NCBI GenBank assembly: GCA_019415335.1
Contig: DXKH01000084.1
Location: forward strand, 1 to 64,000
Direction of reading: 5' to 3'
Length of the DNA: 64,000 nt
Source of the DNA: Citrobacter sp.
Lineage (GTDB): Bacteria; Pseudomonadota; Gammaproteobacteria; Enterobacterales; Enterobacteriaceae
Below, one piece after another: positions 1 through 8,318 of the stretch (positions are counted from its first letter, which is position 1; each line of letters starts with the position of its first letter). Both the position numbers and the translations under genes were made by a program. The notes below the pieces were generated by a model that saw only the letters and a program-made list of their open reading frames with translations, was not told the origin of the DNA and searched no databases.

Positions 1-111
1 TATAACGAGTGTCGACCACATTCATCGCTGAATTACCTGACGCCGGCTGAATTTGCAGCGGGCTGGCGAAACGGGAAATATGAAGAAAAACCAACTGACA
101 TTACTAACTGA
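1..111 (+). CDS. IS3-family transposase OrfB, C-terminal end (partial)
   Basis: An open frame runs in from the left edge and codes for 36 residues, starting YNECRPHSSLNYLTPAEF and ending at TGA 109-111. The RPHSSLNYLTPAEF segment is the typical C-terminal signature of IS3-family integrase-core transposases, which catalyse cut-and-circularise transposition. The DDE catalytic residues lie outside the window. No accessory function is expected from the piece seen here. Confidence 0.85.
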   Translation, partial: YNECRPHSSLNYLTPAEFAAGWRNGKYEEKPTDITN

Positions 112-140
112 AGGTTGTATCTAATCCTGGGGGCAGGTCA
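1..140 (+). mobile_element. Right end of an IS3-family insertion sequence
   Basis: The window opens inside an insertion sequence. The end of an orfB-type DDE transposase is followed by an untranslated tail that ends TCCTGGGGGCAGGTCA at 140, which fits the outer end of an IS3-family element (these elements end in CA). The left end lies outside the window, so intactness, subgroup and target duplication cannot be judged. It marks a mobile-element border beside the catabolic cluster. Confidence 0.7.
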
Positions 141-186
141 CCCGGGTTTAAGTAGCGTGATTAATCGGCACTGTATCGCAAGTGAA

Positions 187-203
187 AATGGTCGCCGACC
201 ATT
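187..203. promoter_or_regulatory. Palindrome AATGGTCG-C-CGACCATT, candidate operator
   Basis: This is a perfect inverted repeat with 8-bp arms and a single central base, lying 167 bp upstream of the SphA-like gene start and just outside the IS end. GTGAAA (182-187) and TTTCAC (208-213) flank it as a further pair of arms. The shape fits a dimeric regulator site for one of the two regulators encoded downstream, but no experimental site is known to me. Confidence 0.35.
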
Positions 204-369
204 CGAGTTTCACGTTAGATTTTCTAGTACAGCCATTTAAAAGTAGCTCGAATTAACATTTCTGACTACGTTTGCATATTCCGAAAAGATGTTCTTATTT
301 ATGCTATTCCGGATAGTACCTTTTTTGATTTTAATCGTTCCAGCACTGGTCATAAAATGGACGATTAAA

Positions 370-1326
370 ATGAAAATCAGAACGCTATCTCTTACCTTAG
401 CCTTTACCTCTTCTCTTGCTTTTTCTTGCCAGCTTTTTGCCGCCGAAGGGCTGACGCCGTTACAGCCCGGTGCGACCACCGGTACCCATACTGGCGCATT
501 TCCGCCCGATGGGCTGTATATGTCAATGACATCCACCTATGAAACCGGCGTCGTGCGAAACGGTAGCGGCGACACGGCGAAAATCGCCGGAGGGAAAAAT
601 AAGCTCTCAAACGTCGGGCTGGTGATGGCCGCCACCTGGGTTCCCGGCTGGGAATTTCTCGGTGCCCGCTATGCGGCGATGGTCGTACAGCCCTATAAGT
701 TTATTCAGGTAAAAAATACCGGCCAGCACACCACCGACCATACCAGCGGCCTGCTGGGGACCAGTATTACCCCCCTCGCTCTTTCCTGGGATTTACACAA
801 CAATTTCCACGTTGGCGCCGGGTTAGCCGTCTATTTACCGGATGGCAAAACGGCCTATACCCGCAATGCGGCAACCGGGCGTAAAGAGACCTCCGGGGAT
901 AACGTCTCATGGGAATATTGGTCGTTTGAACCCAATATCGCCATCAGCTATCTGACCGACGATTGGGGGATTACGCTTAATAATATTTTTGACTTCAATA
1001 CGAAAAATAACGAAACCGACTACCGCTCTGGTAGCACCTGGTATCTGGATGTTACTACCACCCATCGTATCAACAATAGCCTCACCGCCGGGCTTATCGG
1101 TAACTGGACTAAGCAGGTGACTGACGACAAGATTAACGGTAGAACGGTACAGGGGGTAGAGGGTATTTATTCTGCCGGCAAACGCGTCGAACATATCAAA
1201 GCTGGTCCGATGATGAGCTATAGCGTCAGCGGTGTCACCGTTACCGGCCGACTATTGTTTAATTTGCACAGCGAAAATGATGCCGGAATGACCTTTTTCC
1301 ATATCGGGGTTTCGATGCCGCTTTAG
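370..1326 (+). CDS. SphA / phenol-MetA-pathway family outer-membrane protein
   Basis: The product is 318 aa. It has a typical signal peptide (MKIRTLSLTLAF..., cleavage likely after CQLFAA) and then a beta-rich body with alternating aromatic and polar residues, ending in a short amphipathic strand (IGVSMPL) as in outer-membrane barrels. It matches the SphA/meta-pathway phenol degradation-like family, whose members sit in gene clusters for aromatic or hydrophobic compounds and are thought to help substrate cross the outer membrane. The frame is open upstream to 289, but the start at 370 is preferred because it places the signal peptide at the N-terminus. It is the first gene of the catabolic cluster; a hairpin at 1374-1411 follows. 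Confidence 0.7.
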   Translation: MKIRTLSLTLAFTSSLAFSCQLFAAEGLTPLQPGATTGTHTGAFPPDGLYMSMTSTYETGVVRNGSGDTAKIAGGKNKLSNVGLVMAATWVPGWEFLGARYAAMVVQPYKFIQVKNTGQHTTDHTSGLLGTSITPLALSWDLHNNFHVGAGLAVYLPDGKTAYTRNAATGRKETSGDNVSWEYWSFEPNIAISYLTDDWGITLNNIFDFNTKNNETDYRSGSTWYLDVTTTHRINNSLTAGLIGNWTKQVTDDKINGRTVQGVEGIYSAGKRVEHIKAGPMMSYSVSGVTVTGRLLFNLHSENDAGMTFFHIGVSMPL

Positions 1327-1373
1327 TCATGCAATATCTCCCCCTTTATTATCCGGGCGTAATACGTCAGGTT

Positions 1374-1411
1374 GTCAGGAGCAGGAAGAGACCACGTTTT
1401 CTGCTCCTGAC
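1374..1411 (+). terminator. Hairpin after the SphA-like gene
   Basis: Arms GTCAGGAGCAG (1374-1384) and CTGCTCCTGAC (1401-1411) pair perfectly over 11 bp around a 16-nt loop, 47 bp after the SphA-like stop codon. Only a mixed pyrimidine run (GGTTCTCTTT) follows, so termination is probably partial. The hairpin separates the porin-like gene from the regulator genes. Confidence 0.55.
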
Positions 1412-1418
1412 GGTTCTC

Positions 1419-1434
1419 TTTGATAGTTATCACA
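1419..1434. promoter_or_regulatory. FNR/CRP-like site upstream of the Crp/Fnr-family gene
   Basis: TTGAT-AGTT-ATCAC (1420-1433) matches the FNR consensus TTGAT-N4-ATCAA at nine of ten fixed positions. Shifted by one base it reads TTTGA-N6-TCACA, one mismatch from the CRP consensus. It lies about 77-92 bp before the regulator start at 1511, so it could be an autoregulatory site or an input from global CRP or FNR. This is motif reading only. Confidence 0.45.
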
Positions 1435-1510
1435 TCTTGTGCATTCCCGGCTTAAAAACTACATCCTGTTTGCTGACAATAACGCCTCCCCCTCACGGAC
1501 AGGAGCGTTT

Positions 1511-2194
1511 ATGTTCGCCGAAGAAGCCATCATGATGATTCCCGGCTGGAACGCATTTCCACAGGCACTCCAGCAGGCTTTACTGCGTCAGTCGCGCGTT
1601 CGCAGCGAAAAAGCCGGCAGTATTGTCTTTCATCAGGGAGCCGAAGTAGAGGCAATTGCCTGGACGCTGAAAGGTCATCTCTTTGCTAATGTTCATCATG
1701 CAAACGGCAACCAGACGCTGCTCACCCACGTGCCTGTAGGACGTATGATCTTGTTTAACTTTGTCTGGAAGCACACCCCCTTAGACCGCAACTTCATCGC
1801 CATGACCGATGTCGAATTACTTATTCTCCCCCGGGCCAGCGCGACGCAGTTGCTAGCTCAATTTGATGAATTCAAAATGCAAGTAATAGATTCACTCACC
1901 GAGAGGCTTAACGATCTGGATCGGGTGCTGTACACCCATAAAGTGGCCTCAAGGGAAGCCTGCGTGGCGGCTTTTCTGGTGGATTGTGAAGAAGGCCAAA
2001 AGGGACCGCGTCGCGAGCGTCACATTCCCTTTACGATGCAGTTTATGGCCGAATGCCTGCGCCTCTCTCGTCCTTTTGTTGCCAAAACGCTCAGGCATTT
2101 CGCTGACCGCCAGATGGTGGCGCTCAACTACGGCAATATCGAAGTGCTCGATCTTGATGGACTGAGGCAGGTCGCCAGCCGTGAGATTATGTGA
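1511..2194 (+). CDS. Crp/Fnr-family transcriptional regulator
   Basis: The product is 227 aa. It has an N-terminal cyclic-nucleotide-binding-like beta roll (about residues 25-115, including GSIVFHQGAEVEAI), a dimerisation helix (about 115-150) and a C-terminal winged helix (about 170-225). The start at 1511 follows CAGGAG with 6-nt spacing. The N-terminus has no FNR-type iron-sulphur cysteine cluster, so direct oxygen sensing is unlikely. The recognition helix (RLSRPFVAKTL) lacks the R-E-R pattern of CRP, so its operator probably differs. It sits between the porin-like gene and a LysR gene on the same strand and is probably a local regulator of the catabolic cluster; the effector is unknown. 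Confidence 0.85.
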   Translation: MFAEEAIMMIPGWNAFPQALQQALLRQSRVRSEKAGSIVFHQGAEVEAIAWTLKGHLFANVHHANGNQTLLTHVPVGRMILFNFVWKHTPLDRNFIAMTDVELLILPRASATQLLAQFDEFKMQVIDSLTERLNDLDRVLYTHKVASREACVAAFLVDCEEGQKGPRRERHIPFTMQFMAECLRLSRPFVAKTLRHFADRQMVALNYGNIEVLDLDGLRQVASREIM

Positions 2195-2294
2195 ATTGTG
2201 AACTACGGCGCGCGGCAAATGTTAATTCTTTCCATTTGCTTATCAGGTTACCTGCCAGGATAAATCCAGGCAAATCTGAAGCGAGACACCGACC

Positions 2295-3293
2295 ATGTAC
2301 TGTGAAGATTATCGTTATGATGAGTCACCCCCCACCTTGTCGCAGGATGTCGCTCTTTCCGATCCGCATATCATGACCAGAATGATGTTCTTCGTAAACC
2401 TGGTCACTACTGGTTCCATTTCATCTGCGGCAGAGCGTATGGGAATATCCATTTCTTCTGGCTCACGATGGCTGTCTGACCTGGAAAAAGAGATCGGCTG
2501 TCCTCTTTATCGGCGCAACAACAAAGCCATGCCGCTGACCGATGCCGGTGATTATTTATATCGGAATTTCTGTCTGATCGGCGAGAAGGTCGGCCAGCTA
2601 AAAAATGAGCTGACTCATTTTTCCACCCAGCGTCGGGGAACGATTCGCATCTGCTGTACACCGGTGTATGCCGAACAATATCTGATGCCCATCGTCGCCA
2701 ACTATCTGGCCGGAAACCGTCAGGTAAATATCGCCGTCCATGTCTCCGCCTTCGGCATTCAGAGCTGGAAAGATCACGATATCATCATCGGCGCCGTCAA
2801 TGCCTTAAGCCACCAGCAGGACCAGGAACTCCCTCTGGTGAAACGTAATCTGATCGCTGAACCTTTCGTGACCGTTGCCTCACCGCAGTATTTGCTGATG
2901 AACGGCATGCCACAGCACCCATCCGAGCTGGTGCACCATCGCTGCCTGTTCGCCAGCTCGCTGACCGGCAGCAACGACTGGGCCTATGAGATCAATAACG
3001 AACGTCACTTTTTCAAAATTCCCAAATCTCTTGAGGTGTGTGACAGCACCCTGTTACGAAAATCGGTGCTTTCAGGGGCCGGAATAGCCTACCTGCCGGA
3101 ATATGTTGTGCAGCGAGATATTCGCAATGGCAAACTGACCTGCTTGTTTAAAGAGATGAAAACATCACAATGGTTGTTAAACCTCTATTATCCAGCCCGT
3201 AGTCAGATAACCGAATGCGTATCCTCTTTTAAACATTTTTTGATTGAGCAACACACTGTTACCTTTGAGCAAATACGGGCGGCGAATCATTAA
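2295..3293 (+). CDS. LysR-family transcriptional regulator
   Basis: The product is 332 aa if it starts at 2295; a start at 2373 (MTRMMFFVNL) would give the usual LysR length. The N-terminal winged helix contains SISSAAERMGISISSGSRWLSDLE, followed by a substrate-binding-type effector domain (about residues 115-325). LysR proteins bind a pathway metabolite and activate nearby operons; here it is co-directional with, not divergent from, the MFS/CoA-transferase genes. Having two regulators ahead of one catabolic operon suggests dual control. Confidence 0.88.
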   Translation: MYCEDYRYDESPPTLSQDVALSDPHIMTRMMFFVNLVTTGSISSAAERMGISISSGSRWLSDLEKEIGCPLYRRNNKAMPLTDAGDYLYRNFCLIGEKVGQLKNELTHFSTQRRGTIRICCTPVYAEQYLMPIVANYLAGNRQVNIAVHVSAFGIQSWKDHDIIIGAVNALSHQQDQELPLVKRNLIAEPFVTVASPQYLLMNGMPQHPSELVHHRCLFASSLTGSNDWAYEINNERHFFKIPKSLEVCDSTLLRKSVLSGAGIAYLPEYVVQRDIRNGKLTCLFKEMKTSQWLLNLYYPARSQITECVSSFKHFLIEQHTVTFEQIRAANH

Positions 3294-3439
3294 AAATACG
3301 CCGGTGAACCTTTTCATATTTGCAAACACACTTTTTATTTTTAGTCTTCAATCTCTATAGTCGTATTGTTAATCTTATTTCAGTTAGTTTGTTTTCACAA
3401 TAATTACATTACCCGTCGCAGATGTTTTATGAAGCATCG

Positions 3440-3470
3440 CCCCTTATTACATAAATCGGTTGATAAGGGG
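3440..3470 (+). promoter_or_regulatory. Leader hairpin before the MFS gene
   Basis: CCCCTTAT (3440-3447) pairs perfectly with ATAAGGGG (3463-3470) around a 15-nt loop, ending 30 nt before the transporter start codon at 3501. No T-run follows, so this is not an ordinary terminator. It may be a 5'-UTR structure or an operator. The leader spans 3294-3500. Confidence 0.35.
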
Positions 3471-3500
3471 GTAATTAAATTTATTAACTGGGTGAGAATT

Positions 3501-4811
3501 ATGCAAAATACCAATAACATTGCCGATAAAACGGCTAATCATTCCAGCACCCGGAGTAATTTCGGCGGCTGGGGCTGGAGCATGGTCGGCTTCAGTATGT
3601 TGATGTACTACAACTTCGCCGCCTGGACCGCTGACGGCCTGAACGTTATCGTCCAAAGCTTTGTCGATCTCCACGGCTGGGACTTCGCCACGCTTCTCTC
3701 TTTCTCAACGCCCGCCGGATGGATTGGCGTTATCGGCGCGCTGGTGATCGCTGAAATGATCAAGCGCAAAGGGGCAAAAATCGTCGCTATTCTTGGCCTG
3801 CTGGCGCTGGGATTGACGATGATCTGGTTTGGCCGCGTCACCTCTTACGCCGAATACGCTATTGGCCTGGCGCTGATGAATCTGCTGGCTACTGGCTGCT
3901 GTTTCAACGTCCCCGCCACTTTACTGAATAGCTGGTTTCCAAGGAAAAAAGGCCTCGCGCTCGGCTGGGCGACCATGGGAATGTCGTTCTGTACCGCGAC
4001 GCTGATCCCCATTATGTTTTTCCTCTTTGACCGCTTCGGCGTACCCGGCGCTTATGCCGTCGTCGGCGGGACGTTAATCACCCTTGGCATCATCTCCATA
4101 TTCTGGATCCGCAATACCCCGGAAGAAATGGGTTTGTACCCGGACAATGAACCGATTTCTCGTGAACAGCAGGCGGCAAACCTTGCGGCCCAGACCGACT
4201 ATCAGAGCCCCTTTACCTACCGCGTACTGTTCCGCGACCGCGAAATGTGGCTGATTTCCGTCGGCTTCGGCCTGCTGTGGCTGGTGGATATTGGCGTCGT
4301 CAGCCAGTTGATCCCGCGACTGATTTCTGTTGGCTATGATAAAGAAACCGCCGTCTGGATGTTCACCTCCGCCGCGCTGATTTGCGCTATTTTCAGCTAC
4401 TTCTGGGGTTGGGTAGATGTGAAAGTTGGCACCCGAAAAGCCAGTATCGCTTACGCCTTTTTCTTTGCTGTGACCCACGCTTGTCTGCTGGTACGCGGTA
4501 ACGACTACTTCACCTACTTCACACTATTAATGGTTGGCGCCAGTATCGCTGGTATCAAAGAGCTATGTACATCGATGGTTGGGACAGTGTATGGCCGCTA
4601 CGACTTTTCCGCCGCTAACCGTCTGGTTTCAACTATTGCCTGTTTATTCCGGGTTAGCTGTTTTGCAGTTGTTGCCGTCAGTCTGAAATATACCGGTGAT
4701 TATGATGGAGCTTATATCTCTTTTATCGCCCTGGATATTATTGCGGCCCTGTTAATTTTCATGATTAACGATAAATGCAAAGGCAAAACAGATTCTGTTG
4801 TCACCGTGTAA
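3501..4811 (+). CDS. MFS transporter, substrate unknown
   Basis: The product is 436 aa with about 12 membrane helices, a central cytosolic loop (about residues 205-245) and the loop motif SWFPRKKGLALGWATMG typical of major facilitator proteins for organic acids. The start at 3501 follows GGTGAGA. The frame stays open back to 3366, but that would add a non-membrane basic leader, so 3501 is preferred. As the first structural gene after the regulators it most likely imports the substrate of the downstream enzymes by proton symport or exchange. It is not a BCCT or ABC carrier, which argues against carnitine or betaine as substrate. Confidence 0.85.
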   Translation: MQNTNNIADKTANHSSTRSNFGGWGWSMVGFSMLMYYNFAAWTADGLNVIVQSFVDLHGWDFATLLSFSTPAGWIGVIGALVIAEMIKRKGAKIVAILGLLALGLTMIWFGRVTSYAEYAIGLALMNLLATGCCFNVPATLLNSWFPRKKGLALGWATMGMSFCTATLIPIMFFLFDRFGVPGAYAVVGGTLITLGIISIFWIRNTPEEMGLYPDNEPISREQQAANLAAQTDYQSPFTYRVLFRDREMWLISVGFGLLWLVDIGVVSQLIPRLISVGYDKETAVWMFTSAALICAIFSYFWGWVDVKVGTRKASIAYAFFFAVTHACLLVRGNDYFTYFTLLMVGASIAGIKELCTSMVGTVYGRYDFSAANRLVSTIACLFRVSCFAVVAVSLKYTGDYDGAYISFIALDIIAALLIFMINDKCKGKTDSVVTV

Positions 4812-4898
4812 ATATTTTACAGTTCCGCACCAGGGAATAACGTCTTCGTAAACCGCCGGTTCACGAGTATTAACGTCACTTATTCAGGAAGTCATGCC

Positions 4899-5567
4899 AT
4901 GCTGGAAAAAGAGATTATTTCGCCGCAACGCGTTGCCGCCATGGTGGAAGAAGGAATGACCATTATGATTGGCGGATTTATGGCGGTAGGAACGCCAGAA
5001 AAAATTATCGATGCGCTGGTGGAAAAAGGCGTGGGTAATTTAACAATTATCGCTAATGACACTGGTTTTATCGATCGAGGGATCGGCAAATTGGTAGTCA
5101 ATAAACAGGTACACAAGATTATTTCCTCCCATATTGGCCTGAACCCGGAAACCGGACGCCAGATGTCCTGTGGTGAGCTTGAAGCGGAACTGGTTCCCCA
5201 GGGAACGCTGGTTGAGCGTATCCGCGCTGGAGGCGCCGGACTAGGCGGTGTACTCACCCGCACCGGGCTTGGCACGGTCGTGGAGGATGGCAAACAGCAG
5301 ATCATTATTGACGGTCAGCCCTGGTTGCTGGAACACCCCCTGCAGGCAGATATCGCTCTGATTCACTGCTCCATTGCCGATACCGCCGGTAATGCGATGT
5401 TCAATAAAACCACCAAAAACTTTAACCCAGTGATGGCTACTGCCGCGCGCCTGGTCATCGCCGAGTGCGAATCCATCGTACCAATGGATTGCGCCGCCGC
5501 CGACCGTTACAACACGCCCGGCATTTTTATCGACTACCTGGTTAAGGGGGAAGATCACCATGGATAA
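4899..5567 (+). CDS. 3-oxoacid CoA-transferase, subunit A
   Basis: The product is 222 aa, the usual length for the alpha subunit of class I CoA-transferases (AtoD, ScoA, DhcA type). The glycine-rich segment GGFMAVGTP (about residues 25-33) is the family's CoA-binding signature. It forms a complex with the next gene, which it overlaps by 8 bp, showing translational coupling. The pair moves CoA from an acyl-CoA donor onto a 3-oxoacid. With the thiolase and BKACE downstream, acetoacetate is the most likely acceptor; a role like DhcA in carnitine breakdown is possible but less supported. Confidence 0.88.
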   Translation: MLEKEIISPQRVAAMVEEGMTIMIGGFMAVGTPEKIIDALVEKGVGNLTIIANDTGFIDRGIGKLVVNKQVHKIISSHIGLNPETGRQMSCGELEAELVPQGTLVERIRAGGAGLGGVLTRTGLGTVVEDGKQQIIIDGQPWLLEHPLQADIALIHCSIADTAGNAMFNKTTKNFNPVMATAARLVIAECESIVPMDCAAADRYNTPGIFIDYLVKGEDHHG

Positions 5568-6216
5568 AAACGCCATGAGAGAACGCATTGCGCGCCGGGT
5601 TGCAAAAGAGCTTCACAAAGGGGACCTGGTGAATCTGGGGATTGGCCTGCCGACGCAGGTCGCCAACTACGTCGCCGACGATCTTGGCGTCATCTTCCAG
5701 TCTGAAAATGGCCTGGTGGGGCTCGGCCCCACGCCGGATAGCGACAGTATCGACGCCGATTTAACTAACGCCGGCGGTCAACCGGTCACCGCTGTACCCG
5801 GCGCGGCGTTTTTCGATAGCGCCCTGTCATTCGCCATCATCCGCGGCGGCCACGTTGACGTTACCGTGCTGGGGGCGCTGGAAGTGGATCAGGAGGGCAA
5901 TCTCGCCAACTGGATCATCCCCGGCAAGATGGTGCCCGGAATGGGCGGGGCGATGGACCTCGTGAACGGCGCCCGACGGGTGATTATCGCCATGGAGCAC
6001 TGCGATAAAAGAGGCCAGTCTAAAATTTTGCCCCGCTGCCAGCTTCCGCTGACAGCAGTCGGCCAGGTCAATCTGATCGTGACGGAAAAAGCGGTCATTG
6101 AAGTCAATAACGGCCTGATGTTGCGCGAAATCGCCGCGGATACCAGCGTGGAGGAAGTGGTTGCGCAAACCGCCGCACCGCTACGCATCTCTGAAACATT
6201 AATCCAGTTTTCCTAA
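5560..6216 (+). CDS. 3-oxoacid CoA-transferase, subunit B
   Basis: The product is 218 aa, the beta subunit. The catalytic SENG motif (Glu49-Asn50-Gly51) supplies the glutamate that forms the covalent glutamyl-CoA intermediate, and GLGP follows it. It starts inside the end of subunit A (ATG 5560) and is followed after 14 bp by the cupin gene, so all are in one operon. Together the subunits would activate the acetoacetate released by BKACE to acetoacetyl-CoA. Confidence 0.9.
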   Translation: MDKNAMRERIARRVAKELHKGDLVNLGIGLPTQVANYVADDLGVIFQSENGLVGLGPTPDSDSIDADLTNAGGQPVTAVPGAAFFDSALSFAIIRGGHVDVTVLGALEVDQEGNLANWIIPGKMVPGMGGAMDLVNGARRVIIAMEHCDKRGQSKILPRCQLPLTAVGQVNLIVTEKAVIEVNNGLMLREIAADTSVEEVVAQTAAPLRISETLIQFS

Positions 6217-6230
6217 AAAGGACACCATCA

Positions 6231-6572
6231 ATGAAAGTGATACCGATTAGTGAAGCTAGCCCTTACAACCCACCACTGCATCACGCCATGGTGGCGCTGA
6301 AGCTTTGCGACGGCGCGTTATGCAACGCACAACAGTTCTGGTGCGGACTGTCGCATTTTTTACCCGGAGGCGGCGCCGAGTGGGCTTATGACGATTCGCC
6401 GACGGAAAAACTCTACGTGGTACTGGACGGCGCTATCACCATTCGTACCAGAGAGGAAACGCGTGTTGTCAGCAAAGGGGAAGCCGTTTTCCTCGCGCCG
6501 TTTGAGGGGCGAGAAGTGGTTAACCACACCAATTATCCGACCAGTATGCTGGTCATCGCCAGCAATACGTAA
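6231..6572 (+). CDS. Small single-domain cupin protein
   Basis: The product is 113 aa with one cupin barrel; GGGAEWAYDDSPTEKLYVVLDG and the later GEAVFLAPFEGREVVNH resemble the two conserved cupin motifs. The usual metal-binding histidines of motif 1 are mostly replaced, so it may bind a ligand or act as an isomerase-type helper rather than a dioxygenase. An AAGGAC site precedes the start. It is packed tightly between the CoA-transferase and SDR genes (14 and 16 bp gaps). Function is unknown beyond the fold. Confidence 0.75.
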   Translation: MKVIPISEASPYNPPLHHAMVALKLCDGALCNAQQFWCGLSHFLPGGGAEWAYDDSPTEKLYVVLDGAITIRTREETRVVSKGEAVFLAPFEGREVVNHTNYPTSMLVIASNT

Positions 6573-6588
6573 CCAGTAAGGGATCATT

Positions 6589-7377
6589 ATGGATACAACA
6601 TGGGATAAAAAAGTCAAAGCGCTGTTCAACCTTGAAGGCAAAGTTGCGGTTATCACCGGCGGTGCGGGCGCGCTCGGTGAAGGTGTAGCCCGTGGCCTGG
6701 CGAATTACGGCGTTAAAGTCGCGGTAACCGGCCGTACCATTGCCACCCTGGAAAAAACCGTTCAGCAGGTGCAGGAAGCGGGCGGCGAGGCCCTTGCTAT
6801 CGCTGGTGACATGACCGACGAAGTGGCGGTTAAAAACCTGGCGGATAAAGTGGTCGCGGCCTGGGGGAAAGTTGACTTTCTGATCAATATTGCCGGCATC
6901 GCCATTCGTCACCCCGCTGAAGAGTTCGACATTAATGATTTCCGCAAAGTGATGGATATCAACATTACCGGCACCTTCATTCCCTGCAAAGTGTTTGGCG
7001 AGCTGTTTATCCGCCAGGGCTTCGGGAAAATCGTCAATACCTCATCGGTGCGCGCCTTTGCCGGTCATCCCGGCGGCTACGCGGCTTACGGTACATCGAA
7101 AGGGGCCATCAACTTATTAACCAAACAGCTGGCTACCGAGTGGGCGAAATACAATATCAACGTTAACGCCGTCGCGCCGACTATCTTCTGGACGCCGCTG
7201 ACCCAGGAAGTACTGGAAGACGAAAAGCTGAAAAAGATCTTCCTCGATCGCATTCCGATGGGTCGGGCTGCCGTAGTGGAAGATATGGTTGGTAGCGTCG
7301 TTTACCTCTGCTCCCCAGCCGCTAACTTTATCACCGGCCAGGTTATTTACATCGACGGCGGCTGCACCGCGGGTTAA
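6589..7377 (+). CDS. SDR-family NAD(P)-dependent oxidoreductase
   Basis: The product is 262 aa, typical of classical short-chain dehydrogenases. It shows the cofactor motif TGGAGALGEG (residues 23-32), NIAG, the catalytic Ser in NTSSV and the YGTSK pair (Y-x3-K), and ends with the family's GQVIYIDGG segment. It probably oxidises a secondary alcohol in the pathway to a ketone. The next gene, another dehydrogenase, starts 10 bp later, so the operon carries two consecutive oxidation enzymes; which acts first cannot be told. Confidence 0.9.
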   Translation: MDTTWDKKVKALFNLEGKVAVITGGAGALGEGVARGLANYGVKVAVTGRTIATLEKTVQQVQEAGGEALAIAGDMTDEVAVKNLADKVVAAWGKVDFLINIAGIAIRHPAEEFDINDFRKVMDINITGTFIPCKVFGELFIRQGFGKIVNTSSVRAFAGHPGGYAAYGTSKGAINLLTKQLATEWAKYNINVNAVAPTIFWTPLTQEVLEDEKLKKIFLDRIPMGRAAVVEDMVGSVVYLCSPAANFITGQVIYIDGGCTAG

Positions 7378-7387
7378 GGAGATGGCT

Positions 7388-8314
7388 ATGAACAATCCAC
7401 TCACACGGGTCACCGTGCTCGGCGGCGGCCTGATGGGCAGCGGTATCGCGCAGATCTTTGCCGCCCGCGGTGTGGAGGTGACGATTTATGATATCGACGC
7501 TGGCGCCTGGACCGCGCCGGACACCATCCGCAGCAACCTGCAGCGGATGCAGGCGGAAGACGCCACCATCGAAGAGGTTATTAGCCGCGTCGTTTTTTGC
7601 GACCGCCTGGCGGAGAGCGTTAAGGGGGCGCAAATCGTCTTCGAATGCGTGCCTGAACAGCTGGCGCTTAAGCAGCGGCTGTTTTGCGAGCTGGACTCAC
7701 TTTGTCCACCGGAAACGATTCTCGCCTCCAATACGTCGGTCATCAGCATCAGCGAGATCGCCCGCGATGTGACCCACAAACAGCGCGTACTGGGCACCCA
7801 TTTCTGGAATCCGGCCTTTCTGATCCCGCTGGTGGAGGTCATTCGCACACGCTGGACCGACGATGCGCTATTCGAACGCACATTTGACATCCTCGCCTGG
7901 GCAGGAAAACGCCCGGTACGGGTTAATAAAGATGTGCCGGGGTTCCTGGTAAACCGGCTACAGCACGCCCTATGGCGCGAAGCGATTTACCTTGTGGAGC
8001 AGGGCATCGCCGACGCGCGCACCGTAGACGAAGGCATCCGATATGGCTTTGGTATCCGACTGCCGGCCCTCGGCCCTCTGGAAAACGCCGATATGGTAGG
8101 GACGGACCTGACTCTGGCGATTCATGAATATATTTTTCCGCATCTGAATAACGCGACAACTCCCTCGCCTCTGCTACGCCGACTGGTGAGCGAAGGCAAG
8201 CTGGGCTTCAAATCCGGTGGCGGATTTCAGACCTGGGACGACGCATCAATTAACGAAAGCCGTGAGCGACTGCTGAGCTATCTGCAGCGCGTCACTCAGC
8301 AACCTGAGGAGTAA
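7388..8314 (+). CDS. 3-hydroxyacyl-CoA dehydrogenase-family protein
   Basis: The product is 308 aa. It has an N-terminal Rossmann fold with GGGLMG (residues 12-17), a catalytic-His segment GTHFWNPAFLIPLVEVI, and a C-terminal helical domain with PGFLVNRLQHAL. The short, single-function form resembles L-carnitine dehydrogenase and L-gulonate 3-dehydrogenase-type members as well as hydroxybutyryl-CoA dehydrogenases. The start at 7388 is chosen because TAAGGAG lies about 6 nt upstream. It would make a 3-keto acid or 3-ketoacyl-CoA. The cyclase gene follows after 4 bp. Confidence 0.85.
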   Translation: MNNPLTRVTVLGGGLMGSGIAQIFAARGVEVTIYDIDAGAWTAPDTIRSNLQRMQAEDATIEEVISRVVFCDRLAESVKGAQIVFECVPEQLALKQRLFCELDSLCPPETILASNTSVISISEIARDVTHKQRVLGTHFWNPAFLIPLVEVIRTRWTDDALFERTFDILAWAGKRPVRVNKDVPGFLVNRLQHALWREAIYLVEQGIADARTVDEGIRYGFGIRLPALGPLENADMVGTDLTLAIHEYIFPHLNNATTPSPLLRRLVSEGKLGFKSGGGFQTWDDASINESRERLLSYLQRVTQQPEE

Positions 8315-8318
8315 CACT

